11,315 nucleotides of DNA, taken from the NCBI GenBank assembly GCA_964394795.1, contig CAYMYX010000043.1, positions 1 through 11,315 on the forward strand, written 5' to 3'. This document shows, piece after piece, positions 1 through 5,574 of the stretch. Made by a program: the position numbers and the translations under genes. The DNA comes from CAYFUF01 sp964394795 (GTDB lineage Bacteria; Bacillota; Clostridia; Tissierellales; Peptoniphilaceae). The first letter of the stretch is position 1; each line of letters begins with the position of its first letter. Below the pieces are notes generated by a model that worked only from the letters and a program-made list of their open reading frames with translations, was not told the origin of the DNA and searched no databases.

Positions 1-143
1 AAAGAGAAACTAAAGTTTCATCTTCTTTGAATTCATGGCCCTTTCAAGGAAAAACACCGCGCTTAACTAAGGGTAAAATTTCGTTTATTATAAAATCTGT
101 TGATAGGCTAGTACAGTATTCTCTTTTACAAGCTACTATTGGC

Positions 144-172
144 TTGACATATTTTATTGAAACACATATAAT
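144..172 (+). promoter_or_regulatory. Sigma-A promoter, probably of the tRNA unit
   Basis: TTGACA (144-149) and TATAAT (167-172) match the consensus at all twelve positions with an ideal 17-bp spacer. Such perfection is typical of stable-RNA promoters. The first downstream genes are the tRNAs at 486 and 565, about 300 nt further on, so the assignment to them is inferred from order and strand. Confidence 0.75.
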
Positions 173-202
173 TTCATTGTTGACTAAAAATTGAAGTACC
201 TT

Positions 203-302
203 GCTTCGTTGGGTTAGGGTTTCAAGTGGTAAGCAGAGTAATGATTACATGGTAAGTTATTCATTAGCTGTAGGGACGCTATTTAGTTTGCGGCAGTGGC
301 TC
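203..302 (+). repeat. Leader repeat copy 1, ending in a truncated tRNA-Gly
   Basis: This is about 88 percent identical to 400-498 by eye, with one single-base indel near 281-285. Its last 13 bases, GCGGCAGTGGCTC (290-302), equal the first 13 bases of tRNA-Gly; the sequence then diverges, so no tRNA can be formed. Inside it, 223-238 reads CAAGTGGTAAGCAGAG, one base short of a stretch of the tRNA-Cys D-arm (576-592). It looks like a tandem duplication of the tRNA leader, one copy of which lost its gene. Confidence 0.75.
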
Positions 303-399
303 TGCAGTCAATTTCACTATTTGTCTTCGGCATTCGCCTTGACTCATAGGAAATTGTTGCATGAGACCTACCACAACTCAGCTTCGCACAGAAGTGCTC

Positions 400-498
400 G
401 CTTCGTTGGGTTAGGGCTTCAAGTGGTAGGTAGAGTAACTTTTACATGGTAAGATATTCGTTAGCTGTAGGGACGCTTTTTGTTTGCGGCAGTGGCTC
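400..498 (+). repeat. Leader repeat copy 2, running into intact tRNA-Gly
   Basis: This is the downstream partner of 203-302 and continues into the complete tRNA-Gly from 486. Shared blocks include GCTTCGTTGGGTTAGGG and TTAGCTGTAGGGACGCT. Bases 423-430 (GTGGTAGG) are complementary to CCTACCAC just upstream (about 367-374), so the inter-repeat RNA could fold onto this copy. Confidence 0.75.
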
Positions 499-557
499 AG
501 TGGTAGAGCATCGCCTTGCCAAGGCGAGGGTCGCGAGTTCGAATCTCGTCTGCCGCT
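486..557 (+). tRNA. tRNA-Gly (GCC anticodon)
   Basis: This is a 72-nt cloverleaf. The acceptor stem GCGGCAG (486-492) pairs with CTGCCGC (550-556), with discriminator U557. The D stem is GCTC/GAGC (495-498/506-509). The anticodon stem TCGCC/GGCGA encloses loop TTGCCAA with anticodon GCC at 518-520. The T arm has GCGAG, TTCGAAT and CTCGT, including one G-U pair. No CCA is encoded, so the 3' end must be added by nucleotidyltransferase. It decodes GGC and GGU. Seven bases separate it from the tRNA-Cys gene, and both should be cut from one transcript. Confidence 0.97.
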
Positions 558-564
558 CTTTTCC

Positions 565-635
565 GGCGACATAGCCAAGTGGTAAGGCAGAGGTCTGCAA
601 CACCTCTATCCCCAGTTCAAATCTGGGTGTCGCCT
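565..635 (+). tRNA. tRNA-Cys (GCA anticodon)
   Basis: This is a 71-nt cloverleaf. The acceptor stem GGCGACA (565-571) pairs with TGTCGCC (628-634). Discriminator U635 is the identity base expected for cysteine. The anticodon stem GAGGT/ACCTC (590-594/602-606) encloses loop CTGCAAC with anticodon GCA at 597-599. The T arm is CCCAG, TTCAAAT, CTGGG (611-627). No CCA is encoded. A terminator begins two bases after the gene. Confidence 0.97.
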
Positions 636-636
636 T

Positions 637-668
637 AAAGACCAAGACTAGATGTCTTGGTCTTTTTT
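637..668 (+). terminator. Rho-independent terminator of the tRNA unit
   Basis: AAGACCAAGAC (638-648) pairs with GTCTTGGTCTT (654-664) around a five-base loop and is followed by a T run. It directly follows tRNA-Cys and closes the tRNA transcript. Confidence 0.93.
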
Positions 669-744
669 TAAAAAATTAATATTTATAGTAAAGAATCAGT
701 TTAAAATAGTATTAATGAAATGAGGATTTTGATGGGAGGATCTT

Positions 745-1029
745 ATGTGGTTACTTTTTGGCGTTTTAGCAGTAGTCCTGACTATAGCCAACTGGTTACT
801 ATTTCTTAGAGGAAAAAAACATTACTTTTTCATGGGTCTTGCATTAAGTTTTACCGCTTTGGTTAATGTTGTCAGTTATCAGATGGTTGGCGCTTGGGCA
901 GAAGGTGGAGATATTGCTGCCTTATTAGACGTGGCACCTACGATGAGCGTAGCTTTATGGATTTTCACGCTAATATCAGTTGTCTTGAATATGCTCCCTT
1001 TGGGCTTAAGCAAAAGCCGTAATCAGTAG
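745..1029 (+). CDS. Small three-helix membrane protein, function unknown
   Basis: This is a 94-residue, very hydrophobic protein. Likely membrane segments are residues 2-21, 27-50 and 66-88. A basic RGKK turn (about 22-25) after the first helix suggests that loop is cytoplasmic, and the C-terminus is short and basic (SKSRNQ). The segment between helices 2 and 3 holds ALLDVAPTMSVALW, which recalls a family of small uncharacterised Firmicutes membrane proteins with a 'ALMDVVPTMSKALW'-like motif; this is from memory. The start ATG is well supported by GGGAGG (about 735-740). It appears monocistronic, lying between the tRNA terminator and a two-way terminator. I found no clear promoter in the AT-rich 669-744 gap. 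No function can be assigned. Confidence 0.8.
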   Translation: MWLLFGVLAVVLTIANWLLFLRGKKHYFFMGLALSFTALVNVVSYQMVGAWAEGGDIAALLDVAPTMSVALWIFTLISVVLNMLPLGLSKSRNQ

Positions 1030-1049
1030 CTTTTAAAAATACGCAATTT

Positions 1050-1079
1050 AAAAAAGGAGTACTTTCGTACTCCTTTTTT
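1050..1079. terminator. Two-way terminator between convergent genes
   Basis: AAAAAGGAGTAC (1051-1062) pairs with GTACTCCTTTTT (1067-1078) around loop TTTC. A runs precede and T runs follow the stem, so it can terminate the membrane-protein gene on the plus strand and the regulator gene on the minus strand, whose stop codon is at 1081-1083. Confidence 0.92.
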
Positions 1080-1080
1080 T

Positions 1081-1833
1081 CTATGCCAATTTTGATTGAT
1101 CTGTACGGTCTTTTAATTCTGATAAATAACGATAGATGGTCGCTTGCGAGCAATCGAGAGCCTCTGCAGCATCCTTTACGGCCCCTTTCATAAGGAATGC
1201 CCCCCGTTCATTCATTCTCTCAACGATGTATTTTTTCTCATCTGCAGTGAGACGATTAGAGGATATGCCTAAATCAGCCATTGCTTGCCGAGCAAACTCC
1301 TTTGTAACATCATCGGTTGAATTGAAAAAAGTTTCGATTTCTTCATCCTGAGGAGGATGAAACTCTGCTGTTTCAGGAAATACAGGTGCGGGATTTACAA
1401 TCGATTCGTTAAATTGGAAGTTGGAATCTATATAAGGATCGACATGACGTAAAGCAAGTAACTTCTCACTTAATTCTTGATAGCGGCTAGAGTCAAAATT
1501 GACGCATAACAAGCCTATAAGGTCGTTACTTGAGTTTTTGATAAACAGGGTAGAGGAGGCTAAGCGTTTACCATCTTTAGATACGCCTGCATAATGAGCG
1601 CGAAAGTCATGGGTCATATAACTCTTATCAGAAATAATCTGCAAAGCGACATTGGTTAAGGGCCCTCCTATTTCACGACCACTAATGTAATTATTAGCAA
1701 TGGCGACGATAGAATGGTCAACGTCGGATAAGTCATGCAAGACAATTTCATAATCTCTTCCTAGTAGGCGTCCCATGAACTCTGTAATTTTAATATACTG
1801 ATTCAATATCATTTGATTTTCTATTTTCAGCAT
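1081..1833 (-). CDS. YheO/DauR-like transcriptional regulator (PAS-like domain plus HTH)
   Basis: The 250-residue protein has the two-part plan of the YheO family. The N-terminal YheO-like PAS domain spans roughly residues 8-120, with the typical opening LLGRDYEIVLHDLSDVDHSI, then GREIGGPLT and an LIGLLCVNFD strand. A charged linker of about 60 residues follows (125-185). A C-terminal HTH_22-type DNA-binding domain spans roughly 195-245 and includes GAFLMKGAVKDAAEAL and CSQATIYRYLSEL. A relative, DauR, represses D-arginine catabolism in Pseudomonas; a sensed amino acid or related metabolite is therefore likely here. The gene is divergent from ridA-dpaL, and the gap between them holds two palindromic boxes, so control of that operon is the natural inference. 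The start is uncertain: the ATG at 1833 has only a weak ribosome site, and an ATG seven codons further in is the alternative. Confidence 0.87.
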   Translation of the reverse strand: MLKIENQMILNQYIKITEFMGRLLGRDYEIVLHDLSDVDHSIVAIANNYISGREIGGPLTNVALQIISDKSYMTHDFRAHYAGVSKDGKRLASSTLFIKNSSNDLIGLLCVNFDSSRYQELSEKLLALRHVDPYIDSNFQFNESIVNPAPVFPETAEFHPPQDEEIETFFNSTDDVTKEFARQAMADLGISSNRLTADEKKYIVERMNERGAFLMKGAVKDAAEALDCSQATIYRYLSELKDRTDQSKLA

Positions 1834-1887
1834 AAGCCACTTTACGTATTCCTTAAGTAAATCTTATGTATTACTTTATTATATTCT

Positions 1888-1899
1888 CAATAATTATTT
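1888..1899. promoter_or_regulatory. Possible second operator half-conserved with the main palindrome
   Basis: CAATAATTATTT shares its first 11 bases with the centre of the perfect palindrome at 1943-1960. Its inner ten bases, AATAATTATT, are themselves palindromic. The two centres lie 58 bp apart, on the regulator side and the ridA side of the divergent gap. The region is very AT-rich, so chance is a real alternative. Confidence 0.35.
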
Positions 1900-1942
1900 A
1901 TTATATATTTTCTTATTTTGACATATAGTAAAGAGACACGAC

Positions 1943-1960
1943 AAACAATAATTATTGTTT
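1943..1960. promoter_or_regulatory. 18-bp perfect palindrome, candidate operator
   Basis: AAACAATAATTATTGTTT reads the same on both strands. It lies in the 169-bp gap between the divergent regulator (start 1833) and ridA (start 2003). It is downstream of a TTGACA hexamer at 1918-1923, for which I find no good -10 at normal spacing. It is a plausible site for the YheO/DauR-like regulator or another dimeric repressor. Confidence 0.5.
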
Positions 1961-2002
1961 ATTAAATAAAAATATATCTTAGAGTCGATGAGGAGGACAA
2001 AT

Positions 2003-2392
2003 ATGAGAAAAGTTATTAATACAGACAAAGCCCCAGCTGCAATTGGGCCCTACGTACAAGCGGTCGTTACCAATGGTTTAGTTTATACTTCCGGCCAACT
2101 ACCCATAGATGTACAAACTGGTGAAATGCCAGATAGCATTGAGGAACAGACAAAACTTTCTCTTGCTAATGTGAAGAGCATTTTAGAGGAAGCTGGTAGT
2201 GGTTTAGATCAAGTTGTCAAAACTACCGTGTTTCTAAAAGACATGAATCATTTCGCTGCGATGAACGAAGTATATGAATCTTTCTTCAGTGTGGAATCGT
2301 TTCCAGCTCGTTCAGCAATTCAAGTTGCAAAATTGCCAAAGGATGCATTAGTAGAGATTGAGGCTGTTGCTGTTATCAAAGATAAGGAGTAG
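2003..2392 (+). CDS. ridA: RidA enamine/imine deaminase
   Basis: The 129-residue protein matches the usual length of the RidA (YjgF/YER057c/UK114) family. Family marks are visible in order: APAAIGPYVQAV near the N-terminus, YTSGQLPID, the TTVFLKDMNHFAAMNEVYESFF segment (about 75-95), and the signature FPARSAIQVAKLP with the arginine (about residue 102) that binds the substrate carboxylate. RidA hydrolyses 2-aminoacrylate and related enamines/imines to keto acids and ammonia, protecting PLP enzymes. I chose the ATG at 2003 because AGGAGG lies at 1991-1996; an in-frame ATG at 1988 would place the ribosome site inside the gene. The downstream dpaL starts three bases after the stop, and its ribosome site lies inside the last ridA codons. 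DpaL generates exactly the kind of intermediate that RidA removes. Confidence 0.95.
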   Translation: MRKVINTDKAPAAIGPYVQAVVTNGLVYTSGQLPIDVQTGEMPDSIEEQTKLSLANVKSILEEAGSGLDQVVKTTVFLKDMNHFAAMNEVYESFFSVESFPARSAIQVAKLPKDALVEIEAVAVIKDKE

Positions 2393-2395
2393 ACC

Positions 2396-3625
2396 TTGAA
2401 CAAAGAGTTGAAGATTACAACCTTACAAGATAGAGAACGAGGCAACTACGATATTTCTTTCTTAAATGATGAAGTAGCTCAGACTATTCATCGTTATCAT
2501 GCTAGTTTCCCCATGTATGAGAATACCCCTTTAATATCTTTAGCAAATCTTGCGGAACAGCTAGATGTCAAGGATGTTTTCGTAAAGGATGAATCTTATC
2601 GTTTTGGTCTTAATGCTTTTAAAGTTCTAGGGGGAAGTTATGCAATCGGAGAGGTAGTCGCAGAGAAATTAGGTATTCCTCTTAAAGACTTATCTTTTGA
2701 TCGCTTGGTATCAGATGATATCAGAGAGAGATTAGGAGAAGTTACATTTATTACAGCTACTGATGGTAACCACGGTAGAGGAGTCGCTTGGACTGCTAAT
2801 CAATTGAAGCAAAGAAGTATCGTATACATGCCAGCTGGAACAGCCGAGGAACGTGCCGATAACATTCGCAAGCTAGGAGCAGAAGTTACTGTTCAAGATG
2901 CAAATTATGATGAGTGTGTGCGGATGGCCAATGATTTAGCCGAAGAGAAAGGCTACATCATGGTCCAAGATACGGCTTGGGAAGGCTATGAAGACATACC
3001 ACGTTGGATAATGCAAGGCTACATGACGATGAGCTATGAGATTGCTGAAGAACTTCGCCGGTTAGAGAAGAAGCCTACGCATATTTTCTTACAAGCAGGC
3101 GTTGGGTCATTAGCCGCTGCAGCCACGGGCTACTTCAGTAATATTTACGCAGGTGACGAGAAACCTGTTATTACCATTGTTGAACCTAACACCGTGGCGT
3201 GCATCTATGAATCAGCACTGGCTGGTGAACGGATACTCATTGGTGGAAACTATCACACAATCATGGCTGGTTTAGCCTGCGGAGAACCGAATACCGTTGG
3301 CCTCGAAGTGCTGTTTGATTATGCCGACTATTATATCTCTGCACCGGATTACTTAGCTGCCTTTGGTATGCGGGTTTTAGGAAATCCACTTGGAGATGAT
3401 CAGAAAATCATTTCCGGCGAAAGTGGAGCTGCTCCATTCGGTGTGATAACCAAGATCCTACAGAACAATAATTATCAAGAGTTGAAAGAAACACTGGAAA
3501 TTGATAAAGACTCTGTTCTTCTTTTCATTAGTACAGAAGGAAACACAGATCGTAAAAATTATTTAGATGTGGTTTGGGATGGAAAGTATCCAAGCGTAAA
3601 CGAAGAAGGGGAGGACAAACAATGA
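2396..3625 (+). CDS. dpaL: Diaminopropionate ammonia-lyase (PLP enzyme)
   Basis: The 409-residue product matches E. coli YgeX/DpaL (398 residues) along its whole length as I recall it. The PLP lysine is K76 in KDESYRFGLNAFKVLGG. D123 in TATDGNHGRGVAW corresponds to catalytic Asp120 of the E. coli enzyme. Further matches are MVQDTAWEGYEDIPRWIMQG, the phosphate-binding GVGSLAAAATGY, IMAGLACGEPN, GMRVLGNPLGDD and the C-terminal FISTEGNTD. The enzyme eliminates ammonia from 2,3-diaminopropionate, giving pyruvate plus two ammonia through 2-aminoacrylate; D-serine is a possible side substrate. The start is TTG, with AAGGAG (2384-2389) inside the end of ridA, so translation is coupled. The next in-frame ATG (2513) would remove about 40 conserved residues. 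Its stop overlaps the ATG of a short ORF (ATGA). Confidence 0.95.
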   Translation: MNKELKITTLQDRERGNYDISFLNDEVAQTIHRYHASFPMYENTPLISLANLAEQLDVKDVFVKDESYRFGLNAFKVLGGSYAIGEVVAEKLGIPLKDLSFDRLVSDDIRERLGEVTFITATDGNHGRGVAWTANQLKQRSIVYMPAGTAEERADNIRKLGAEVTVQDANYDECVRMANDLAEEKGYIMVQDTAWEGYEDIPRWIMQGYMTMSYEIAEELRRLEKKPTHIFLQAGVGSLAAAATGYFSNIYAGDEKPVITIVEPNTVACIYESALAGERILIGGNYHTIMAGLACGEPNTVGLEVLFDYADYYISAPDYLAAFGMRVLGNPLGDDQKIISGESGAAPFGVITKILQNNNYQELKETLEIDKDSVLLFISTEGNTDRKNYLDVVWDGKYPSVNEEGEDKQ

Positions 3626-3738
3626 GTGAGAAAAGTCTACAACAAGCAGTAGTCGAATTGAATAAAGCATTGTTCACTAACAAGTTGCCCTACTTGTCAT
3701 CTTTATTGTTAATCGATTGCGTTATCGCGTGGTGTTAA
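3622..3738 (+). pseudogene. Short ORF overlapping dpaL stop, possible stub of a lost third gene
   Basis: It encodes 38 residues beginning MSEKSLQQAVVELNKALF. It has a strong ribosome site (GGGGAGG, about 3608-3614) and overlaps the dpaL stop as ATGA, the layout expected of a real translationally coupled third operon gene. The first 20 residues are an ordinary amphipathic N-terminus, after which the frame runs into a hydrophobic tail and stops. No long continuation exists in the other two frames, so a full-length gene is not recoverable here; a deletion after the N-terminal coding part would explain this. It could instead be a genuine micro-protein or just a translated end that helps define mRNA structure. 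I do not recognise a family. Confidence 0.4.
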
Positions 3739-3748
3739 ACCGGACCAC
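3661..3748 (+). other. Run of potential RNA hairpins after dpaL
   Basis: Three hairpin sets follow each other. AATAAAG (3661-3667) pairs with CTTTATT (3701-3707) and encloses ACAAGT/ACTTGT (3680-3685/3692-3697). CGAT/ATCG is at 3714-3717/3724-3727. GTGGT/ACCAC is at 3729-3733/3744-3748. They overlap the short ORF and precede the terminator at 3797. This may be a structured 3' UTR or only chance pairing. Confidence 0.25.
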
Positions 3749-3796
3749 CAATTCAGTTAGCAGATAAGTAGGATAGGAAACAAGAATCCATACTAT

Positions 3797-3836
3797 AAAA
3801 TAAGAGCCTATGATGAACTGCCGGGGTTCTTATTTT
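3797..3836 (+). terminator. Terminator-like hairpin ending the ridA-dpaL transcript
   Basis: AAAATAAGAGCC (3797-3808) pairs with GGTTCTTATTTT (3825-3836) with one G-U pair and a 16-base loop. The U-rich 3' arm acts as the tail. AAGAGCCT (3802-3809) can also pair with AGGCTCTT at 3893-3900, inside the hisS promoter spacer. Confidence 0.6.
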
Positions 3837-3885
3837 GCCAGTAAATCATCACGCCTTCCTTATATCATTATATTTTTGATAGCTT

Positions 3886-3914
3886 TTGCCACAGGCTCTT
3901 AGATACTATAGAAT
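3886..3914 (+). promoter_or_regulatory. Sigma-A promoter of hisS
   Basis: TTGCCA (3886-3891) and TAGAAT (3909-3914) each match consensus at five of six positions with a 17-bp spacer. Transcription would start near 3921, leaving a leader of about 37 nt before hisS. That is too short for a T-box, and no T-box core is present. Confidence 0.65.
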
Positions 3915-3957
3915 AGACCTTAATAAAGAATAAGGAAGTTTTACTTTGGAGGAAGAG

Positions 3958-5319
3958 ATGACAGAAATTATTGCACCTAGTGTGTTATCAGGATTTATGG
4001 AACTTTTACCTGAAGATCAGGTTTTATTCAATAGGATCAAAGATACCATCAAGGAAAAATTCGAGCTATACGGCTTTTGGCCCTTGGATACGCCAGCCAT
4101 TGAAAAGAGCGAAATTCTTTTTGCAAAAGGGGGCGGCGAAACAACTAAGCAAATCTACAGAATTGACAAAGGAGAGAGTACGCAAGATCAAGCCCTACGT
4201 TTCGACCTGACCGTACCTTTAGCTCGTTATGTTGCACAACATGCTAATGAGCTTAGTTTTCCTTTCCGACGTTATCAAATTGCCAAGGTTTTTCGAGGAG
4301 AGCGTAGCCAGAAGGGGCGTTACAGGGAGTTTTATCAATGTGATATTGATATTGTTGGTAGGGACAAGTTGTCTTTAGATAACGATGCAGAAATACCTGC
4401 AGTCATTTTTGAAATTTTTAATACTCTAGGCTTGAGTCAAGTCATGATTCATATGAATAACCGACGTTTGCTCAATGGGTACCTGGTTCACTTAGGAATT
4501 CAAGAAGGCGAAGAAGTCCTACGAGCAGTTGATAAGCTGACGAAGATAGGTGAGGATAAAGTAAGGGAAATCCTATTTGATATCGGCTTAAGGGATAAGC
4601 AGGTGAAGGATCTCTTTGCTTTTGTTCAGCCTAGAGGAAGCAATCAAGCTACGCTTACTCATCTTAAGTCGCTCGGTAATTCTATTGATACCGATAGCGA
4701 TTATCTTCGCGGTCTTGATGAATTGATACAGGTATATGAAAAAATGCAAGCTTTTGGAATTCCTGAAGAAGCAATTATGATTGATCTAGCGATAACAAGA
4801 GGTCTAGACTATTACACGGGAACAGTATTTGAATGTTTCTTAAAGAACTATGAATCGATTGGTTCGGTGTGCTCCGGTGGTAGATATGATGATCTAGCCT
4901 CTAATTTTACCAAGGAACATCTACCAGGAATTGGTGTTTCTATAGGTTTAACAAGGCTGTTTTATCAACTGCAAGCGGCAGACCTTGTTAAAGTGGAAAA
5001 GGGAGACTTTATTACGGTCTTAGTTATGCCCCTGGGAGAAGAAGATAAGGAATATGCTATTGAAGTCATTAACCAGTTAAGAAATAAAGGGGTTCGAAGC
5101 CAGATTTATCTGGAGGATGGCAAGGTAAAGAAAAAATTCAATTATGCTGACCATATTGGAGCACGATTTGTGCTCTTGGTGGGCGAGTCCGAGCGGGAAA
5201 ACAGGCAAGTGAGCCTTAAGGATTTAAAGAGCGGAGAGCAAACTTCGTTTTCATTAACTGAGGCGATATCTCTTTTAAAAGACGCTGCATCTATTGGACG
5301 AATTGGTCAGAAAGCTTGA
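3958..5319 (+). CDS. hisS: Histidine--tRNA ligase, 'GFMELLP'-type clade
   Basis: The 453-residue class II synthetase charges tRNA-His. Visible marks are an N-terminal LSGFMELLPEDQ; LFAKGGGETTKQIYR (about 54-68); motif 2 from RYQIAKVFRGER to GRYREFYQCDID (about 105-131); the HisRS-specific RGLDYYTGTVFE (from R281, matching the catalytic arginine) and SGGRYDDL (306-313); motif 3 GIGVSIGLTRLF (324-335); and a C-terminal anticodon-binding domain from about 350. Both HisRS-specific motifs are kept, so it should be an active enzyme and not the HisZ regulatory paralogue. The N-terminus differs from the canonical Bacillus/Lactobacillus start (KPKGTxDILP-like) and resembles a second HisRS group common in Clostridia. 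I chose ATG 3958 because GGAGG (3948-3952) is right before it; an in-frame TTG at 3946 overlaps that site. The thrS promoter starts in its stop codon. Confidence 0.92.
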   Translation: MTEIIAPSVLSGFMELLPEDQVLFNRIKDTIKEKFELYGFWPLDTPAIEKSEILFAKGGGETTKQIYRIDKGESTQDQALRFDLTVPLARYVAQHANELSFPFRRYQIAKVFRGERSQKGRYREFYQCDIDIVGRDKLSLDNDAEIPAVIFEIFNTLGLSQVMIHMNNRRLLNGYLVHLGIQEGEEVLRAVDKLTKIGEDKVREILFDIGLRDKQVKDLFAFVQPRGSNQATLTHLKSLGNSIDTDSDYLRGLDELIQVYEKMQAFGIPEEAIMIDLAITRGLDYYTGTVFECFLKNYESIGSVCSGGRYDDLASNFTKEHLPGIGVSIGLTRLFYQLQAADLVKVEKGDFITVLVMPLGEEDKEYAIEVINQLRNKGVRSQIYLEDGKVKKKFNYADHIGARFVLLVGESERENRQVSLKDLKSGEQTSFSLTEAISLLKDAASIGRIGQKA

Positions 5320-5343
5320 TATTAAGGACATTTAGGCTATAAT
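5316..5343 (+). promoter_or_regulatory. Sigma-A promoter of the thrS T-box transcript
   Basis: TTGATA (5316-5321) overlaps the hisS stop codon; a perfect TATAAT lies at 5338-5343 with a 16-bp spacer. Start of transcription is expected near 5350, just upstream of the T-box stem I. Confidence 0.8.
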
Positions 5344-5349
5344 AGAAGA

Positions 5350-5547
5350 TGAAAAGTGAATACGTGAGATGAAGAGAAGAGTACTTTGAGAAGATGGTAT
5401 AAACAGAGAAGTGGACCTTGGCTGAAAGCCCACTCGAAATCCCTCAAAGGAAGACCAACTTGGATCACATAAAATAAAGAAGAAGTAATTAGGGTGGAAC
5501 CACGATCACATCGTCCCTAGATGATGTGGGCGTGGTCCCTTTTTTTT
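5350..5547 (+). promoter_or_regulatory. T-box riboswitch, threonine (ACC specifier), with terminator
   Basis: Stem I is recognisable. AGTA (5380-5383) forms the 5' side of the specifier loop, and CTTTGAG (5384-5390) pairs with CTCAAAG (5443-5449). The 3' loop side reads GGAAGACCAA, putting specifier ACC (Thr) at 5454-5456. The T-box core AGGGTGGAACCACG is at 5491-5504; its TGGA would pair with the UCCA end of uncharged tRNA-Thr. In the competing terminator, ACCACG (about 5499-5504) pairs with CGTGGT (5531-5536) and CACATC with GATGTG, followed by eight T (5540-5547). Uncharged tRNA-Thr should stabilise the antiterminator and allow reading into thrS and the gene behind it. Confidence 0.95.
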
Positions 5548-5574
5548 CAGGCATGGTAAAAGGAGGATAATTAA

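Larger units (their letters stand above)
1..485. other. Gene-free leader region of the tRNA unit
   Basis: No convincing protein gene lies here. One plus-strand frame is open from base 3 to about 194, and a minus-strand frame is open over roughly 55-247; neither has an ATG start with a ribosome site or a recognisable motif. What the stretch does hold is a consensus promoter (144-172) and two imperfect copies of a 100-bp repeat (203-302 and 400-498). The second copy runs into tRNA-Gly. Between the copies (303-399) is unrelated sequence with a small GCAC/GTGC hairpin near 387-398. Transcription from the promoter would give the tRNAs a 5' leader of about 300 nt, to be removed by RNase P and other nucleases. 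Confidence 0.55.

Noticed and set aside
3..247. Open frames on both strands at the window start (plus from base 3 to 194; minus about 247 to 55)
   Set aside because: Neither has an ATG with a ribosome site or a known motif, and a perfect promoter lies inside. The plus frame could be the end of a gene from outside the window, which cannot be judged here.
201..452. 83-codon plus-strand ORF over the leader repeats
   Set aside because: It spans both repeat copies and the gap between them, has no ribosome site, and reads as low-quality coding sequence next to tRNA genes.
442..645. 67-codon minus-strand ORF with RFELGIEVLQTSALPLGY-like text
   Set aside because: It is the antisense of the tRNA genes; such phrases are the well-known false translations of tRNA complements.
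1988..2002. Upstream ATG extending RidA by five residues
   Set aside because: The extension would translate the AGGAGG ribosome site itself, and RidA proteins start at the downstream methionine.
3720..3760. T-box-like sequence before hisS (GCGTGGTGTTAAACCGGACCACC area)
   Set aside because: It lacks the AGGGTGGNACCGCG core and specifier stem, and the hisS promoter lies about 150 bases downstream of it.
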